Shown in pieces: positions 45,090-54,365 of a DNA stretch of 64,000 bases; positions within the stretch are counted from its first letter, which is position 1, and every line of letters begins with the position of its first letter. The stretch comes from Lachnospiraceae bacterium (GTDB lineage Bacteria; Bacillota; Clostridia; Lachnospirales; Lachnospiraceae), in assembly GCA_900765975.1 (NCBI GenBank), contig CAAFTS010000123.1:1-64000 (forward strand). Reading direction: 5' to 3'. The notes under the pieces were generated by a model that saw nothing but the letters and a program-made list of their open reading frames with translations, did not search any database and was not told where the DNA came from. A program made the translations under genes and the position numbers.

Positions 45090-47393
45090 ATGTCCGGAAC
45101 ACCAGAATATGAGTTATTGAATAAGAATCTTGCGATCGTGGATGGTCATGCGGTGAAAGCACCGGAAGATTATCAGGATCCGGAACAATTATATCAGGTA
45201 CTGATAGACAGAGTGAGGAAGTATCACCCCTCTGCAGATATCTCTATGATTGAGAAGGCTTATAAACTGGCAACAGAAGCACATCAAGGGCAGGTGCGCA
45301 AGTCGGGAGAACCCTATATTATACATCCACTCTGGGTTGGAATTATTTTGGCAGATCTGGAGATGGATAAAGAGACTATCGTTGCCGGAATGATGCATGA
45401 TGCTGTAGAAGATACGGATATGACTTTGGATGATGTCAGTAGGGAATTCAGCGAAGAGGTTGCACTACTGGTAGATGGTGTTACTAAGTTGGGACAGCTG
45501 TCTTATTCGCAGGATAAGTTGGAGATACAGGCTGAGAATCTGCGTAAAATGTTTCTTGCAATGGCAAAAGATATTCGGGTTATTATTATCAAACTGGCGG
45601 ACCGCCTGCACAATATGCGAACGCTGGAGTTTATGCGTCCGGAAAAACAGCAGGAAAAAGCGAGAGAAACAATGGATATTTATGCGCCAATTGCCCAGCG
45701 TCTTGGTATTTCTAAAATTAAGATTGAATTGGATGATTTATCCTTGAAATATCTTCAGCCGGAAGTTTTTCAAAAACTGGTAAAAGATTTGAATGACCGT
45801 AAGACAGAGCGTGAAGAATTTGTGCAGCAGATTGTAGCGGAAGTCTCCAAGCATATGGAAAATGCACATATTCAAGCAAAGGTTTATGGCCGTGTGAAAC
45901 ATTTCTTTAGTATTTATAAAAAGATGGTGAATCAGAACAAGACACTAGATCAGGTGTATGATTTGTTTGCAGTACGGATTATAGTAGATTCTGTCAAAGA
46001 CTGCTATGCGGCTTTGGGAGTGATTCATGAGATGTATACACCGATTCCGGGGCGGTTCAAGGACTATATTGCAATGCCGAAGATTAATATGTATCAATCT
46101 CTGCATACAACCTTGATGGGACCGTCCGGACAGCCGTTTGAGATTCAGATTCGAACAGAAGAGATGCATAAGACTGCGGAATATGGTATTGCGGCGCATT
46201 GGAAATATAAAGAGGGGAAAGATGCTGCAAAGAGTATGCAGTCGCAGGAAGAAAAACTAAACTGGCTGCGTCAGATTTTAGAGTGGCAGCGGGATATGTC
46301 TGATAATCGAGAGTTTTTAAGCCTATTAAAGGGTGATCTGGATTTGTTTGCGGAAGACGTGTATTGTTTTACTCCAAATGGAGATGTGAAGAATCTTCCA
46401 AATGGTTCTACACCGGTAGATTTTGCATATGCAATCCATAGTGCGGTAGGCAATAAAATGGTTGGAGCAAGAGTCAATGGGAAATTGGTCAACATTGACT
46501 ATAAGATACAAAATGGCGATCGTATTGAGATTCTGACTTCTCAAAATTCGAAGGGACCAAGTCGGGACTGGCTAAATATTGTAAAGAGTCCTCAGGCGAA
46601 GTCAAAAATTAATCAATGGTTTAAGAAAGAGTTTAAAGAAGACAATATTATTCGGGGAAGAGAACTTGTTATGGCCTATTGCAAGGCGAAATCCATCAAC
46701 CTCAGTGATATTTTGAAACCAAAGTATCAGCAGATTGTACAGAGAAAATACGGCTTCCGCGATTGGGATGCAGTAATGGCTGCAATCGGACATGGCGGAC
46801 TAAAAGAAGGTCAAGTTGTAAACCGGCTTCATGAGGAATATGAAAAGGAACACAAAAAGGAAATTACAGATGAGACCATTTTGGAAAAGTTGTCTGGTGC
46901 CAATAACCAGACGGTGCATATAGCAAAGTCGAAGAGTGGGATTGTGGTGAAAGGAATTGACGATATGGCAGTTCGTTTCTCAAAGTGCTGTAATCCTGTG
47001 CCGGGCGATGAAATCGTGGGCTTTGTGACCCGTGGGCGTGGAATGACGATCCATCGGACGGACTGTGTGAATATGCTGCATCTATCTGCAGCAGAACGGG
47101 AGCGTCTCATAGATGCTGAGTGGGAAAATGACGGTGAGAATGAGAGCGGCGGACAGTATCTGGCAGAGCTTAAAATGTATGCGTATGACCGACAGGGAAT
47201 GCTGATGGATATTTCTAAAGTATTTACAGAAGCGAAAATTGATGTAAAATCCATGAATGTCCGTACAAGTAAAAAGGGAACGGCAACATTGGATTTGGGA
47301 TTTATTGTCCATGGACGCGAGGAACTCAATCGGATCATAGAAAAACTGCGTCAGATAGAGGGCACGATCGATATTGAAAGAACGGCAGGTTAA
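45090..47393 (+). CDS. relA: Bifunctional (p)ppGpp synthetase/hydrolase
   Basis: A 767-residue long RSH protein. Domains in order: HD hydrolase (about 50-200; AGMMHDAVEDTDMT, IKLADRLHNMRTL), synthetase (about 235-370; VYDLFAVRIIVD, GRFKDYIAMPKINMYQSLHTT), TGS (about 405-465; VYCFTPNGDVKNLPNG), a helical/conserved-Cys region (RFSKCCNPVPGDEI) and a C-terminal ACT domain (ELKMYAYDRQGMLMDIS). The HD residues are intact and the synthetase loop is RFKD, so both activities are expected. It controls the stringent response; GTP depletion would also relieve CodY. A metallo-hydrolase gene follows after 4 nt. Confidence 0.95.
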   Translation: MSGTPEYELLNKNLAIVDGHAVKAPEDYQDPEQLYQVLIDRVRKYHPSADISMIEKAYKLATEAHQGQVRKSGEPYIIHPLWVGIILADLEMDKETIVAGMMHDAVEDTDMTLDDVSREFSEEVALLVDGVTKLGQLSYSQDKLEIQAENLRKMFLAMAKDIRVIIIKLADRLHNMRTLEFMRPEKQQEKARETMDIYAPIAQRLGISKIKIELDDLSLKYLQPEVFQKLVKDLNDRKTEREEFVQQIVAEVSKHMENAHIQAKVYGRVKHFFSIYKKMVNQNKTLDQVYDLFAVRIIVDSVKDCYAALGVIHEMYTPIPGRFKDYIAMPKINMYQSLHTTLMGPSGQPFEIQIRTEEMHKTAEYGIAAHWKYKEGKDAAKSMQSQEEKLNWLRQILEWQRDMSDNREFLSLLKGDLDLFAEDVYCFTPNGDVKNLPNGSTPVDFAYAIHSAVGNKMVGARVNGKLVNIDYKIQNGDRIEILTSQNSKGPSRDWLNIVKSPQAKSKINQWFKKEFKEDNIIRGRELVMAYCKAKSINLSDILKPKYQQIVQRKYGFRDWDAVMAAIGHGGLKEGQVVNRLHEEYEKEHKKEITDETILEKLSGANNQTVHIAKSKSGIVVKGIDDMAVRFSKCCNPVPGDEIVGFVTRGRGMTIHRTDCVNMLHLSAAERERLIDAEWENDGENESGGQYLAELKMYAYDRQGMLMDISKVFTEAKIDVKSMNVRTSKKGTATLDLGFIVHGREELNRIIEKLRQIEGTIDIERTAG

Positions 47394-47397
47394 ACAG

Positions 47398-48021
47398 ATG
47401 AAGATAGAAAAATTTGTAATTGGAATGGTATCAACTAACTGTTATGTTGTGTCAAACGAAGAGTCGAAAGAATGCTTTATTATTGATCCGGGAACATTTC
47501 GTCCGGAAATCGTATCCCATATCAGAAATAAAGATTTGAAAATGAAAGCGATTCTGCTGACGCATGGGCATTTTGATCACATTATGGGAATCGATGGGTT
47601 TTTGAAAGAATTTCCGGTACCGGTGTATGCACAGGAAGAAGAGAAAATATTGCTTGAGAGTCCACAATATAATGCGTCTTCCATGTATGAAGATGGGGGA
47701 TATCGATTTGCCGGAGCAACGTATGTAAAGGATGGGCAGATACTGGAGATAGCAGGTATGAAAATTCGAGTGATTTATACACCGGGACATACCATCGGAG
47801 GCTGCTGTTATTATTTGGAAGAAGAGGCAGTGTTATTCAGTGGAGATACATTGTTTCAGGAGTCGATTGGACGTGCTGACTTACCTACGGGAAGTGCGAG
47901 TCAGTTGGTTCGTTCGGTAAGAGAAAAGTTGTTGGTATTGCCGGAAGATGTAAAGGTCTATCCGGGGCATGAGGAAATGACAACGATTGAAATGGAGCGG
48001 AAGTACAATCCATTTGTATAA
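47398..48021 (+). CDS. MBL-fold metallo-hydrolase (GloB-like)
   Basis: A 207-residue metallo-beta-lactamase-fold protein. The metal motif is THGHFDHI, followed by TPGHTIGGCCYY, FSGDTLFQESIGRADLPTG and YPGHEEMTTI, the standard glyoxalase-II-like set. It lacks the C-terminal substrate domain of true GloB, and its substrate is unknown. ATG 47398 follows the relA/spoT stop codon by 4 nt; the pairing is frequent in Firmicutes. hemZ follows after 25 nt. Confidence 0.9.
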   Translation: MKIEKFVIGMVSTNCYVVSNEESKECFIIDPGTFRPEIVSHIRNKDLKMKAILLTHGHFDHIMGIDGFLKEFPVPVYAQEEEKILLESPQYNASSMYEDGGYRFAGATYVKDGQILEIAGMKIRVIYTPGHTIGGCCYYLEEEAVLFSGDTLFQESIGRADLPTGSASQLVRSVREKLLVLPEDVKVYPGHEEMTTIEMERKYNPFV

Positions 48022-48046
48022 TGTAAAAGAATCAGAAGGATAAATC

Positions 48047-49495
48047 ATGATAGAAATAATTTGTAATGAGACACTTTATACTTACAATGCATATCATGTC
48101 ACAAAAGCATTTTTCCCGGATGCGGAGATTTGCCAGCGTGTGGATGAAAAGCAAGAACCTCTTATAACGGTAAAGATAAAAGAGGGATCTTGCTTTTCCA
48201 TTACATCCGAGTCTGTAAAGGCTGGCACAGCAGACAGGCAGGAGCAAAAGCGGCAGGTGACAAAACGTTTGTATGAGTATTTGTGTGAACAGACTGGAAA
48301 AGAGCTTGTATGGGGAATGTTGACGGGAGTACGTCCGACAAAACTTGTGATGCAGAAGTTAGAAGTGGAAATGGATGAAAAAGCCATTGTTCATTTTTTG
48401 CAGGAAGAATATTGTGTTTCAAAGAAAAAAGCGGAGTTGGCATTAGCCATTGCAAAGAGAGAAAAGAAATTATTAGAACAACTGCGAAAGGATGGATTTA
48501 GCCTGTATGTAGGGATTCCGTTCTGTCCGAGTATTTGTTCTTATTGTTCCTTTAGTTCTTCTCCGATAGATGTCTGGAAGGAACGGATGGATGAATATTT
48601 GGATGCGCTGTGCAAAGAGATTTCTGCCTTGGGGCAGATGGCAGGAACACGCCGACCGGATACCATTTATATTGGTGGAGGAACGCCTACATCACTGAGC
48701 GCAAAGCAGCTAGAACGATTGCTGAGTACCATTGAGCAATCATTTTCGTTGGAACAAATATTAGAATATACTGTGGAGGCAGGGAGACCGGACAGTATCA
48801 CAAAGGAAAAATTAGAAGTTATACGCAGACATCCGGTGACAAGAATTTCGGTGAATCCACAGACAATGCAGCAAAAAACATTAGATTTAGTAGGCCGCCG
48901 GCATACCGTACAGGATGTAAAAGAGATATTCCGGATGGCAAGAGAGCTGGGATTTGATAATATCAATATGGATTTGATCGCAGGTCTGCCGGGAGAGACT
49001 GCAGAAGATATGCGAGATACACTCAGACAGATTGAAGAATTAGAACCGGATAGTCTGACGGTACATGCATTGGCTATTAAACGAGCAGCCAGACTTGGGC
49101 AGGAAGTAAAAAGCGGTTTGGTCAGAGGGCAGGAAGAATCTATGCATGATCAGATTGCACAGATGGTGGAATCAGCGGCGGAATCCGCAGAGAGAATGAA
49201 ACTGTTTCCATATTATTTATATCGGCAGAAAAATATTGCCGGAAATTTCGAAAATGTTGGTTATGCAAAGGTTGACAAAGCCGGAATATACAATATACTT
49301 ATTATGGAAGAAAAACAAACCATACTGGCTGCGGGAGCAGGCGCAGGAACGAAGATTGTTCTGCCTGATAAGATACGGCTGGACAATGGAAAAGAAACAA
49401 ATCTCATTCGCATTGAGAATGTGAAGAATATCGAAGAATACATCTGTCGAATTGATGAGATGATTGAAAGAAAAGGAGAGTTATTATGGCATTGA
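48047..49495 (+). CDS. hemZ: Coproporphyrinogen III dehydrogenase-like radical SAM protein HemZ
   Basis: A 482-residue HemN-family radical SAM protein. An N-terminal domain of about 150 residues particular to HemZ (MLTGVRPTKLVMQKL) precedes CPSICSYCSF, IYIGGGTPTSLS, VEAGRPDSI, RISVNPQTMQQKTL and INMDLIAGLPGETAEDM. In Bacillus it takes part in oxygen-independent haem synthesis; in anaerobes the substrate is uncertain. The end overlaps hisS by 10 nt, an order common in Clostridia. Confidence 0.92.
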   Translation: MIEIICNETLYTYNAYHVTKAFFPDAEICQRVDEKQEPLITVKIKEGSCFSITSESVKAGTADRQEQKRQVTKRLYEYLCEQTGKELVWGMLTGVRPTKLVMQKLEVEMDEKAIVHFLQEEYCVSKKKAELALAIAKREKKLLEQLRKDGFSLYVGIPFCPSICSYCSFSSSPIDVWKERMDEYLDALCKEISALGQMAGTRRPDTIYIGGGTPTSLSAKQLERLLSTIEQSFSLEQILEYTVEAGRPDSITKEKLEVIRRHPVTRISVNPQTMQQKTLDLVGRRHTVQDVKEIFRMARELGFDNINMDLIAGLPGETAEDMRDTLRQIEELEPDSLTVHALAIKRAARLGQEVKSGLVRGQEESMHDQIAQMVESAAESAERMKLFPYYLYRQKNIAGNFENVGYAKVDKAGIYNILIMEEKQTILAAGAGAGTKIVLPDKIRLDNGKETNLIRIENVKNIEEYICRIDEMIERKGELLWH

Positions 49496-50739
49496 AAAAG
49501 AAACCGGTGACCGGAATGAAGGATATGATGCCGGAGGAAATGGAAATCCGGGATTATGTCATTGCTTTGATTAAAGATACTTATAAAGCATTTGGATTTT
49601 CTTCTATGGAGACTCCATGTGTAGAGCATATCGAAAACCTGTGCAGCAAGCAAGGTGGAGATAATGAAAAACTGATTTTTAAGATTTTGAAACGTGGAGA
49701 GAAGTTGAAACTGGAAACTGCCAAAGAAGAGGCGGACTTAGTGGATGGAGGACTGCGTTATGATCTGACAGTGCCGCTGTCTCGTTATTATGCGAACAAT
49801 GCCAATGAACTTCCGTCTCCGTTCAAGGCGCTGCAGATGGGAAATGTATGGCGTGCAGACCGTCCGCAGAGAGGACGTTTTCGTCAGTTTATGCAGTGTG
49901 ATATTGATATTTTGGGAGAGCCATCTAATCTGGCAGAGATTGAGCTGATTCTGGCTACGTCTACATTGCTTGGAAAGTTGGATTTTCGTAATTTTACCAT
50001 TCGTATTAATGACCGTCGTTTCTTAAAAGCGATGGCGGCATACAGCGGTTTTGCGGAAAGCGAATATGATCAGGTATTTATTACACTGGATAAGATGGAT
50101 AAGATCGGTCTGGACGGAGTCCGGGCAGAATTAGAGGAGAACGGTTATGAGAAAGAGTCGGTTGACAAGTATCTCCAGATTTTTGAAGAAATTACGAATG
50201 ACGTGGAAGGTGTCCGTTGGTGTAAAGAGAAACTTGCCGGTTATCTTCCGGAAGATGCGGCGGATTCGCTGGAAACGATTATCACAAGTGTTGAGAGCGC
50301 CAAAGAGGCAGAGTTCAAGATTAGCTTTGACCCGACATTAGTACGAGGAATGTCTTATTACACCGGAACTATTTTCGAGATTTCCATGGATGAGTTTGGC
50401 GGCTCTGTCGGTGGCGGCGGCCGTTATGATGAAATGATTGGAAAATTTACCGGACAGAATACACCGGCAGTTGGCTTTTCTATCGGATTTGAGCGAATTG
50501 TCATGCTGCTATTAGAACGCGGCTATCAGATTCCGACAAGCCGTCAGAAGAGGGCATATCTTCTGGAGAAGAAACTGCCGCAGGCAGAGCTTTTAAATGT
50601 ACTGGAACAGGCGAAGAAAGACCGGGCTGAGGGGTTACAAGTTATGATTACAAATATGAAAAAGAACAAGAAATTCCAGAAAGAACAGTTGAATCAGCAG
50701 GGATATACAGATATTGTGGAAGTATTCTGCAATAAATAA
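49486..50739 (+). CDS. hisS: Histidine--tRNA ligase
   Basis: A 417-residue class II synthetase. Motif 2 appears as MGNVWRADRPQRGRFRQFMQCDID, the histidine-A region as VRGMSYYTGTIFEI, and motif 3 as VGFSIGFERIVMLL. The C-terminal anticodon domain is shorter than in standard HisRS and ends QGYTDIVEVFCNK. The start overlaps hemZ. aspS follows after 25 nt. Confidence 0.94.
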   Translation: MALKKKPVTGMKDMMPEEMEIRDYVIALIKDTYKAFGFSSMETPCVEHIENLCSKQGGDNEKLIFKILKRGEKLKLETAKEEADLVDGGLRYDLTVPLSRYYANNANELPSPFKALQMGNVWRADRPQRGRFRQFMQCDIDILGEPSNLAEIELILATSTLLGKLDFRNFTIRINDRRFLKAMAAYSGFAESEYDQVFITLDKMDKIGLDGVRAELEENGYEKESVDKYLQIFEEITNDVEGVRWCKEKLAGYLPEDAADSLETIITSVESAKEAEFKISFDPTLVRGMSYYTGTIFEISMDEFGGSVGGGGRYDEMIGKFTGQNTPAVGFSIGFERIVMLLLERGYQIPTSRQKRAYLLEKKLPQAELLNVLEQAKKDRAEGLQVMITNMKKNKKFQKEQLNQQGYTDIVEVFCNK

Positions 50740-50764
50740 GAAATGAGAGAAAAGAGGAAGAATC

Positions 50765-52555
50765 ATGGCAGAGTCAATGAAAGGCTTACATCGTACACAT
50801 CGTTGCGCAGAACTTTCTGCTGCAAATATTGGAGAAACAGTCACAGTGATGGGATGGGTACAAAAAAATAGAAATAAAGGCGGATTGGTGTTCGTAGATG
50901 TGCGTGACCGTTCCGGGATTATTCAGGTAGTATTTGAAGAGGGAAAATGCGATGCCGCTCTGATCGAGCGTGCAGCATCCTTAAGAAGTGAATATGTCGT
51001 TGCGATTGTAGGAACTGTCGAGAAACGTTCCGGAGCAGTAAATCATAACATTGCAACAGGTGAGATTGAAGTGATTCCAGAGCAGATGCGGATTCTTTCT
51101 GAGTCTGAGACACCTCCGTTTCCGATTGAGGAAAATTCTAAGACGAAGGAAGAACTTCGTTTGAAATATCGTTATCTGGATCTGAGAAGACCGGATTTAC
51201 AGAGAAATCTGATGATGAGAAGTCAGATCGCAACACTGACTCGTCAGTTTTTGGCAGAAGAAGGATTCTTAGAAATAGAAACGCCGATTCTTGGTAAAAC
51301 GACTCCGGAAGGTGCAAGAGATTATCTGGTGCCGAGTCGAATCCATCCGGGCAGTTTCTATGGGCTTCCGCAGTCTCCACAGTTATACAAACAGTTGTTG
51401 ATGTGCTCCGGTTATGATCGGTATTTCCAGATTGCAAAATGTTTCCGAGATGAGGATTTGCGTGCAGATAGACAGCCGGAATTTACACAGATTGACATGG
51501 AACTGTCGTTTGTGGATGTAGACGATGTCATTGAAGTCAATGAACGTCTGCTGGCAAAATTGTTTAAGGAAATCTTGAATATCGATGTAGCATTGCCTCT
51601 TCCGAGAATGACTTGGCAGGAAGCAATGGATCGCTACGGTTCTGATAAACCGGATACCCGTTTTGGCATGGAACTGGTAAATGTAACAGAGACTGTGAAA
51701 GACAGTGAGTTTGTTGTGTTTAAAGGGGCTATCGAGAATGGTGGTACAGTGCGTGGTATCAATGCAAAAGGACAGGGCAGCATGCCGCGCAAGAAAATTG
51801 ATAAACTGGTCAGCTTTGCAAAAGATTTTGGAGCAAAGGGGCTTGCATATATTGCAATCCAAGAAGATGGTACGGTCAAATCTTCTTTCTCTAAATTCAT
51901 GACAGAGGAAGAGATGCAGAACCTGATCAAAGCGATGGATGGAGAAAACGGAGATTTGTTGTTGTTTGCTGCAGATAAGAATAAGGTTGTTTGGGATGTA
52001 CTTGGAAATTTACGTCTGGAATTGGCTCGTCAGATGGAACTTCTGGATAAGAATGAGTATAAGTTCCTCTGGATTACAGAGTTCCCGCTCTTAGAGTGGA
52101 GCGAGGAACAGAATCGCTATACAGCAATGCACCATCCGTTTACAATGCCGATGGAAGAGGATCTGGAATTTATTGATTCTGATCCGGGAAGAGTACGTGC
52201 AAAAGCATACGATATTACCCTCAACGGAAATGAAATCGGAGGAGGAAGTATCCGAATCCATCAGAATGACATTCAGGAGAAGATGTTTGAAGTACTTGGT
52301 TTCACAAAAGAGCAGGCATATAGTCAGTTTGGTTTCCTTTTGAATGCGTTTAAATATGGAGTACCGCCACACGCAGGACTTGCTTATGGTCTGGACCGCC
52401 TTGTTATGCTGATGGCAAAGGTGGACAGCATTCGTGACGTTATGGCATTCCCGAAAGTAAAAGATGCATCCTGTCTGATGACAGAAGCTCCGAGTCTGGC
52501 TGATGACAAACAATTGGAAGAATTGGGGCTGGAAGTGTCTGTAGAAGAGAATTGA
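50765..52555 (+). CDS. aspS: Aspartate--tRNA ligase
   Basis: A 596-residue bacterial-type AspRS. It has an N-terminal OB anticodon-binding domain (about 15-105), the class II core with QSPQLYKQLLM, YFQIAKCFRDEDLRADRQPEFTQID (motif 2), the bacterial GAD insertion (about 285-415), and motif 3 GLAYGLDRLVMLM. Whether it also charges Asn-tRNA cannot be told. The hisS-aspS order is common in Firmicutes. Confidence 0.96.
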   Translation: MAESMKGLHRTHRCAELSAANIGETVTVMGWVQKNRNKGGLVFVDVRDRSGIIQVVFEEGKCDAALIERAASLRSEYVVAIVGTVEKRSGAVNHNIATGEIEVIPEQMRILSESETPPFPIEENSKTKEELRLKYRYLDLRRPDLQRNLMMRSQIATLTRQFLAEEGFLEIETPILGKTTPEGARDYLVPSRIHPGSFYGLPQSPQLYKQLLMCSGYDRYFQIAKCFRDEDLRADRQPEFTQIDMELSFVDVDDVIEVNERLLAKLFKEILNIDVALPLPRMTWQEAMDRYGSDKPDTRFGMELVNVTETVKDSEFVVFKGAIENGGTVRGINAKGQGSMPRKKIDKLVSFAKDFGAKGLAYIAIQEDGTVKSSFSKFMTEEEMQNLIKAMDGENGDLLLFAADKNKVVWDVLGNLRLELARQMELLDKNEYKFLWITEFPLLEWSEEQNRYTAMHHPFTMPMEEDLEFIDSDPGRVRAKAYDITLNGNEIGGGSIRIHQNDIQEKMFEVLGFTKEQAYSQFGFLLNAFKYGVPPHAGLAYGLDRLVMLMAKVDSIRDVMAFPKVKDASCLMTEAPSLADDKQLEELGLEVSVEEN

Positions 52556-52618
52556 AGAATTGTTTGAATTATCTGAAAAATATATAAAATTTCAGACACA
52601 TAAAATTAAAAAAATGTG

Positions 52619-52647
52619 TTGACATTTAGGTGTTCCTATAGTATAGT
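52619..52647 (+). promoter_or_regulatory. tRNA-Gly promoter
   Basis: TTGACA (52619-52624), 17 nt and TATAGT (52642-52647). The left arm of the inverted repeat at 52627-52637 lies wholly inside the spacer. Confidence 0.85.
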
Positions 52648-52671
52648 AAGTATTGTTCTGAGGAACACCTA
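52627..52671. repeat. Perfect inverted repeat spanning the tRNA-Gly promoter
   Basis: TAGGTGTTCCT (52627-52637) and AGGAACACCTA (52661-52671) are exact complements 23 nt apart. One arm is between -35 and -10, the other in the transcribed leader, and the right arm ends 6 nt before the tRNA. This geometry suggests a DNA site rather than an RNA hairpin. Confidence 0.85.
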
Positions 52672-52677
52672 AGAAAT

Positions 52678-52750
52678 GCGATAGTGGCTCAGCTGGTAGA
52701 GTACGACCTTGCCAAGGTCGGGGTCGCGGGTTCGAACCCCGTCTATCGCT
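52678..52750 (+). tRNA. tRNA-Gly (anticodon GCC)
   Basis: A 73-nt cloverleaf: acceptor GCGATAG/CTATCGC, D-arm with GGCTCAGCTGGTAGAGT, anticodon stem CGACC/GGTCG with loop TTGCCAA (anticodon GCC), T-arm with GCGGGTTCGAACCCCGT. The CCA end is not encoded. A terminator follows at 52759. Confidence 0.97.
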
Positions 52751-52758
52751 CTAGAGAG

Positions 52759-52790
52759 AAGGATTGATATGAAAATATCGATCCTTTTTT
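52759..52790 (+). terminator. Terminator of tRNA-Gly
   Basis: A 12-bp stem with one T-G pair and loop GAAA is followed by six T, 9 nt after the tRNA. Confidence 0.9.
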
Positions 52791-52923
52791 GCATATGTCA
52801 TCTATCTTTCCGGAAGAACTGGGATTGCGGATGCTATATGCTCGTGTGTTTTTTGCGGTGATTCAGATACCGATGTTTTTAATATTAGCAGTAAGAGCAC
52901 ACTGTAAAATGAGAGTATAATAT

Positions 52924-52980
52924 AAAAACCATCATTTTAATTGTAAATACGTGATATAAACAATTAAAATGATGGTTTTT
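52924..52980. terminator. Long bidirectional terminator before the aldehyde dehydrogenase gene
   Basis: A perfect 20-bp inverted repeat (52924-52943 with 52961-52980) with a 17-nt loop. It starts with A5 and ends with T5, so it can act on both strands; it lies 6 nt from the reverse-strand aldehyde dehydrogenase stop codon. Confidence 0.85.
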
Positions 52981-52985
52981 CTTAA

Positions 52986-54365
52986 CTATTTTAGAAAGAT
53001 TCTCAACAACTTTTCATATATCTTTTTATAAGGTTGATAGCGCATGGGGAGATCCATCCATGTTTTTTTATCCACAATGCTTTTATAATGGGAGAAGGTG
53101 TCAAATCCTGCTTTTCCATGGTAAGCGCCCATTCCGCTTTCACCGAACCCGCCGAATCCCATTTCGCTTGTGGCAAGGTGGATCACAACATCGTTGATAC
53201 ATCCTCCTCCAAAGCCGCAGCGGGAAGTTACCTGTTTGGCAATGGTTTTATTGGAAGTGAAGATATACAAAGCCAGTGGGTGCGACATGGAATTGATTTT
53301 TGCAGCCGCCTGGCCAATGGAATCATAGGTCAGGATTGGCAGTATCGGTCCGAAAATTTCTTCCTGCATGACCGGATCGTCCCAAGTAACATGATCCAGA
53401 ATGGTGGGTTCAATTTGTAAAGTAGGTTTGTTAATTGTACCACCATGTACCACTTTCTTTTCATCTATTAATCCAACAATTCTCTGGAAATGCTTTTCAT
53501 TGACAATTTTTCCATAGTCTTTATTTTTCAGCGGTGTCTTTCCAAATTGTTTTGTGATTTGTTTTTTCAATTCTTTGATCAGAGCATCTTTGACTGCCGG
53601 GTCACAGTAAATGTAGTCTGGAGCTACGCAGGTTTGTCCGCAGTTCAGATATTTTCCAAAGACAATTCGCTTTGCAGCCAATTTTAGGTTGGCAGATTTT
53701 TCTACAATACATGGGCTCTTGCCACCCAGCTCCAGAGTGACGGGAGTCAGGTATCTGGATGCTTTCTGCATAACTTCTTTGCCGACTGCAGGACTTCCGG
53801 TAAAGAAGATGTAGTCGAAATGTTCTTCTAACAGGCAATTATTTTCTGCACGTCCGCCCAGAATGACGGATACATATTCCGGTGGGAAACATTCTTCTAC
53901 CATTTGTTTGATGATCTGACTGGTTGCAGGAGAATAGGCGCTTGGTTTTAACACAGCGGTATTTCCGGCAGCAATCGCATCGATCAGTGGTTCTATCGTC
54001 AGCATAAACGGATAGTTCCAAGGACTCATGATGAGAGTGACTCCATGAGGGGAAGGTTTTTTGAAACTGCGGGAGTGAAACTGAGCAAGAGGAGTCCATA
54101 CGGTGGTTTCCTTTGCAAATTTTCTAATGTGTTTCAGCATATAGCTCAATTCGCTTAGTACAAGACCGGTTTCACACATATAACTTTCAAACGGACTTTT
54201 CCCCAAGTCGCTTTTTAATGCTGTATTGATGGCTGTTTCATTTCTTAAAATACAGTCTTTCAATTTGCGGAGTGCATCCAAGCGGTAATCTACAGGAAGT
54301 GTTACACCGCTGTAGAAAAAATGTCGTTGTTTTTCAATGATTTGTTTGATTTCTTCTGCTGTCAT
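52986..54365 (-). CDS. Aldehyde dehydrogenase (ALDH3-like)
   Basis: A 459-residue NAD(P)-dependent aldehyde dehydrogenase. Motifs: MSPWNYPFMLTIEPLIDAIAAGN, VLKPSAYSPATS, FFTGSPAVGKEVM, catalytic Glu in LELGGKSPCIV and catalytic Cys in NCGQTCVAPDYI, plus late EEIFGPILPI. The size and sequence are those of the class 3/YwdH-like group that oxidises fatty and aromatic aldehydes. The C-terminal basic/hydrophobic tail (KKIYEKLLRIFLK) may touch the membrane. It overlaps the alcohol dehydrogenase stop codon by 4 nt and is the last gene of a marR-adh-aldh operon. Confidence 0.92.
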   Translation of the reverse strand: MTAEEIKQIIEKQRHFFYSGVTLPVDYRLDALRKLKDCILRNETAINTALKSDLGKSPFESYMCETGLVLSELSYMLKHIRKFAKETTVWTPLAQFHSRSFKKPSPHGVTLIMSPWNYPFMLTIEPLIDAIAAGNTAVLKPSAYSPATSQIIKQMVEECFPPEYVSVILGGRAENNCLLEEHFDYIFFTGSPAVGKEVMQKASRYLTPVTLELGGKSPCIVEKSANLKLAAKRIVFGKYLNCGQTCVAPDYIYCDPAVKDALIKELKKQITKQFGKTPLKNKDYGKIVNEKHFQRIVGLIDEKKVVHGGTINKPTLQIEPTILDHVTWDDPVMQEEIFGPILPILTYDSIGQAAAKINSMSHPLALYIFTSNKTIAKQVTSRCGFGGGCINDVVIHLATSEMGFGGFGESGMGAYHGKAGFDTFSHYKSIVDKKTWMDLPMRYQPYKKIYEKLLRIFLK

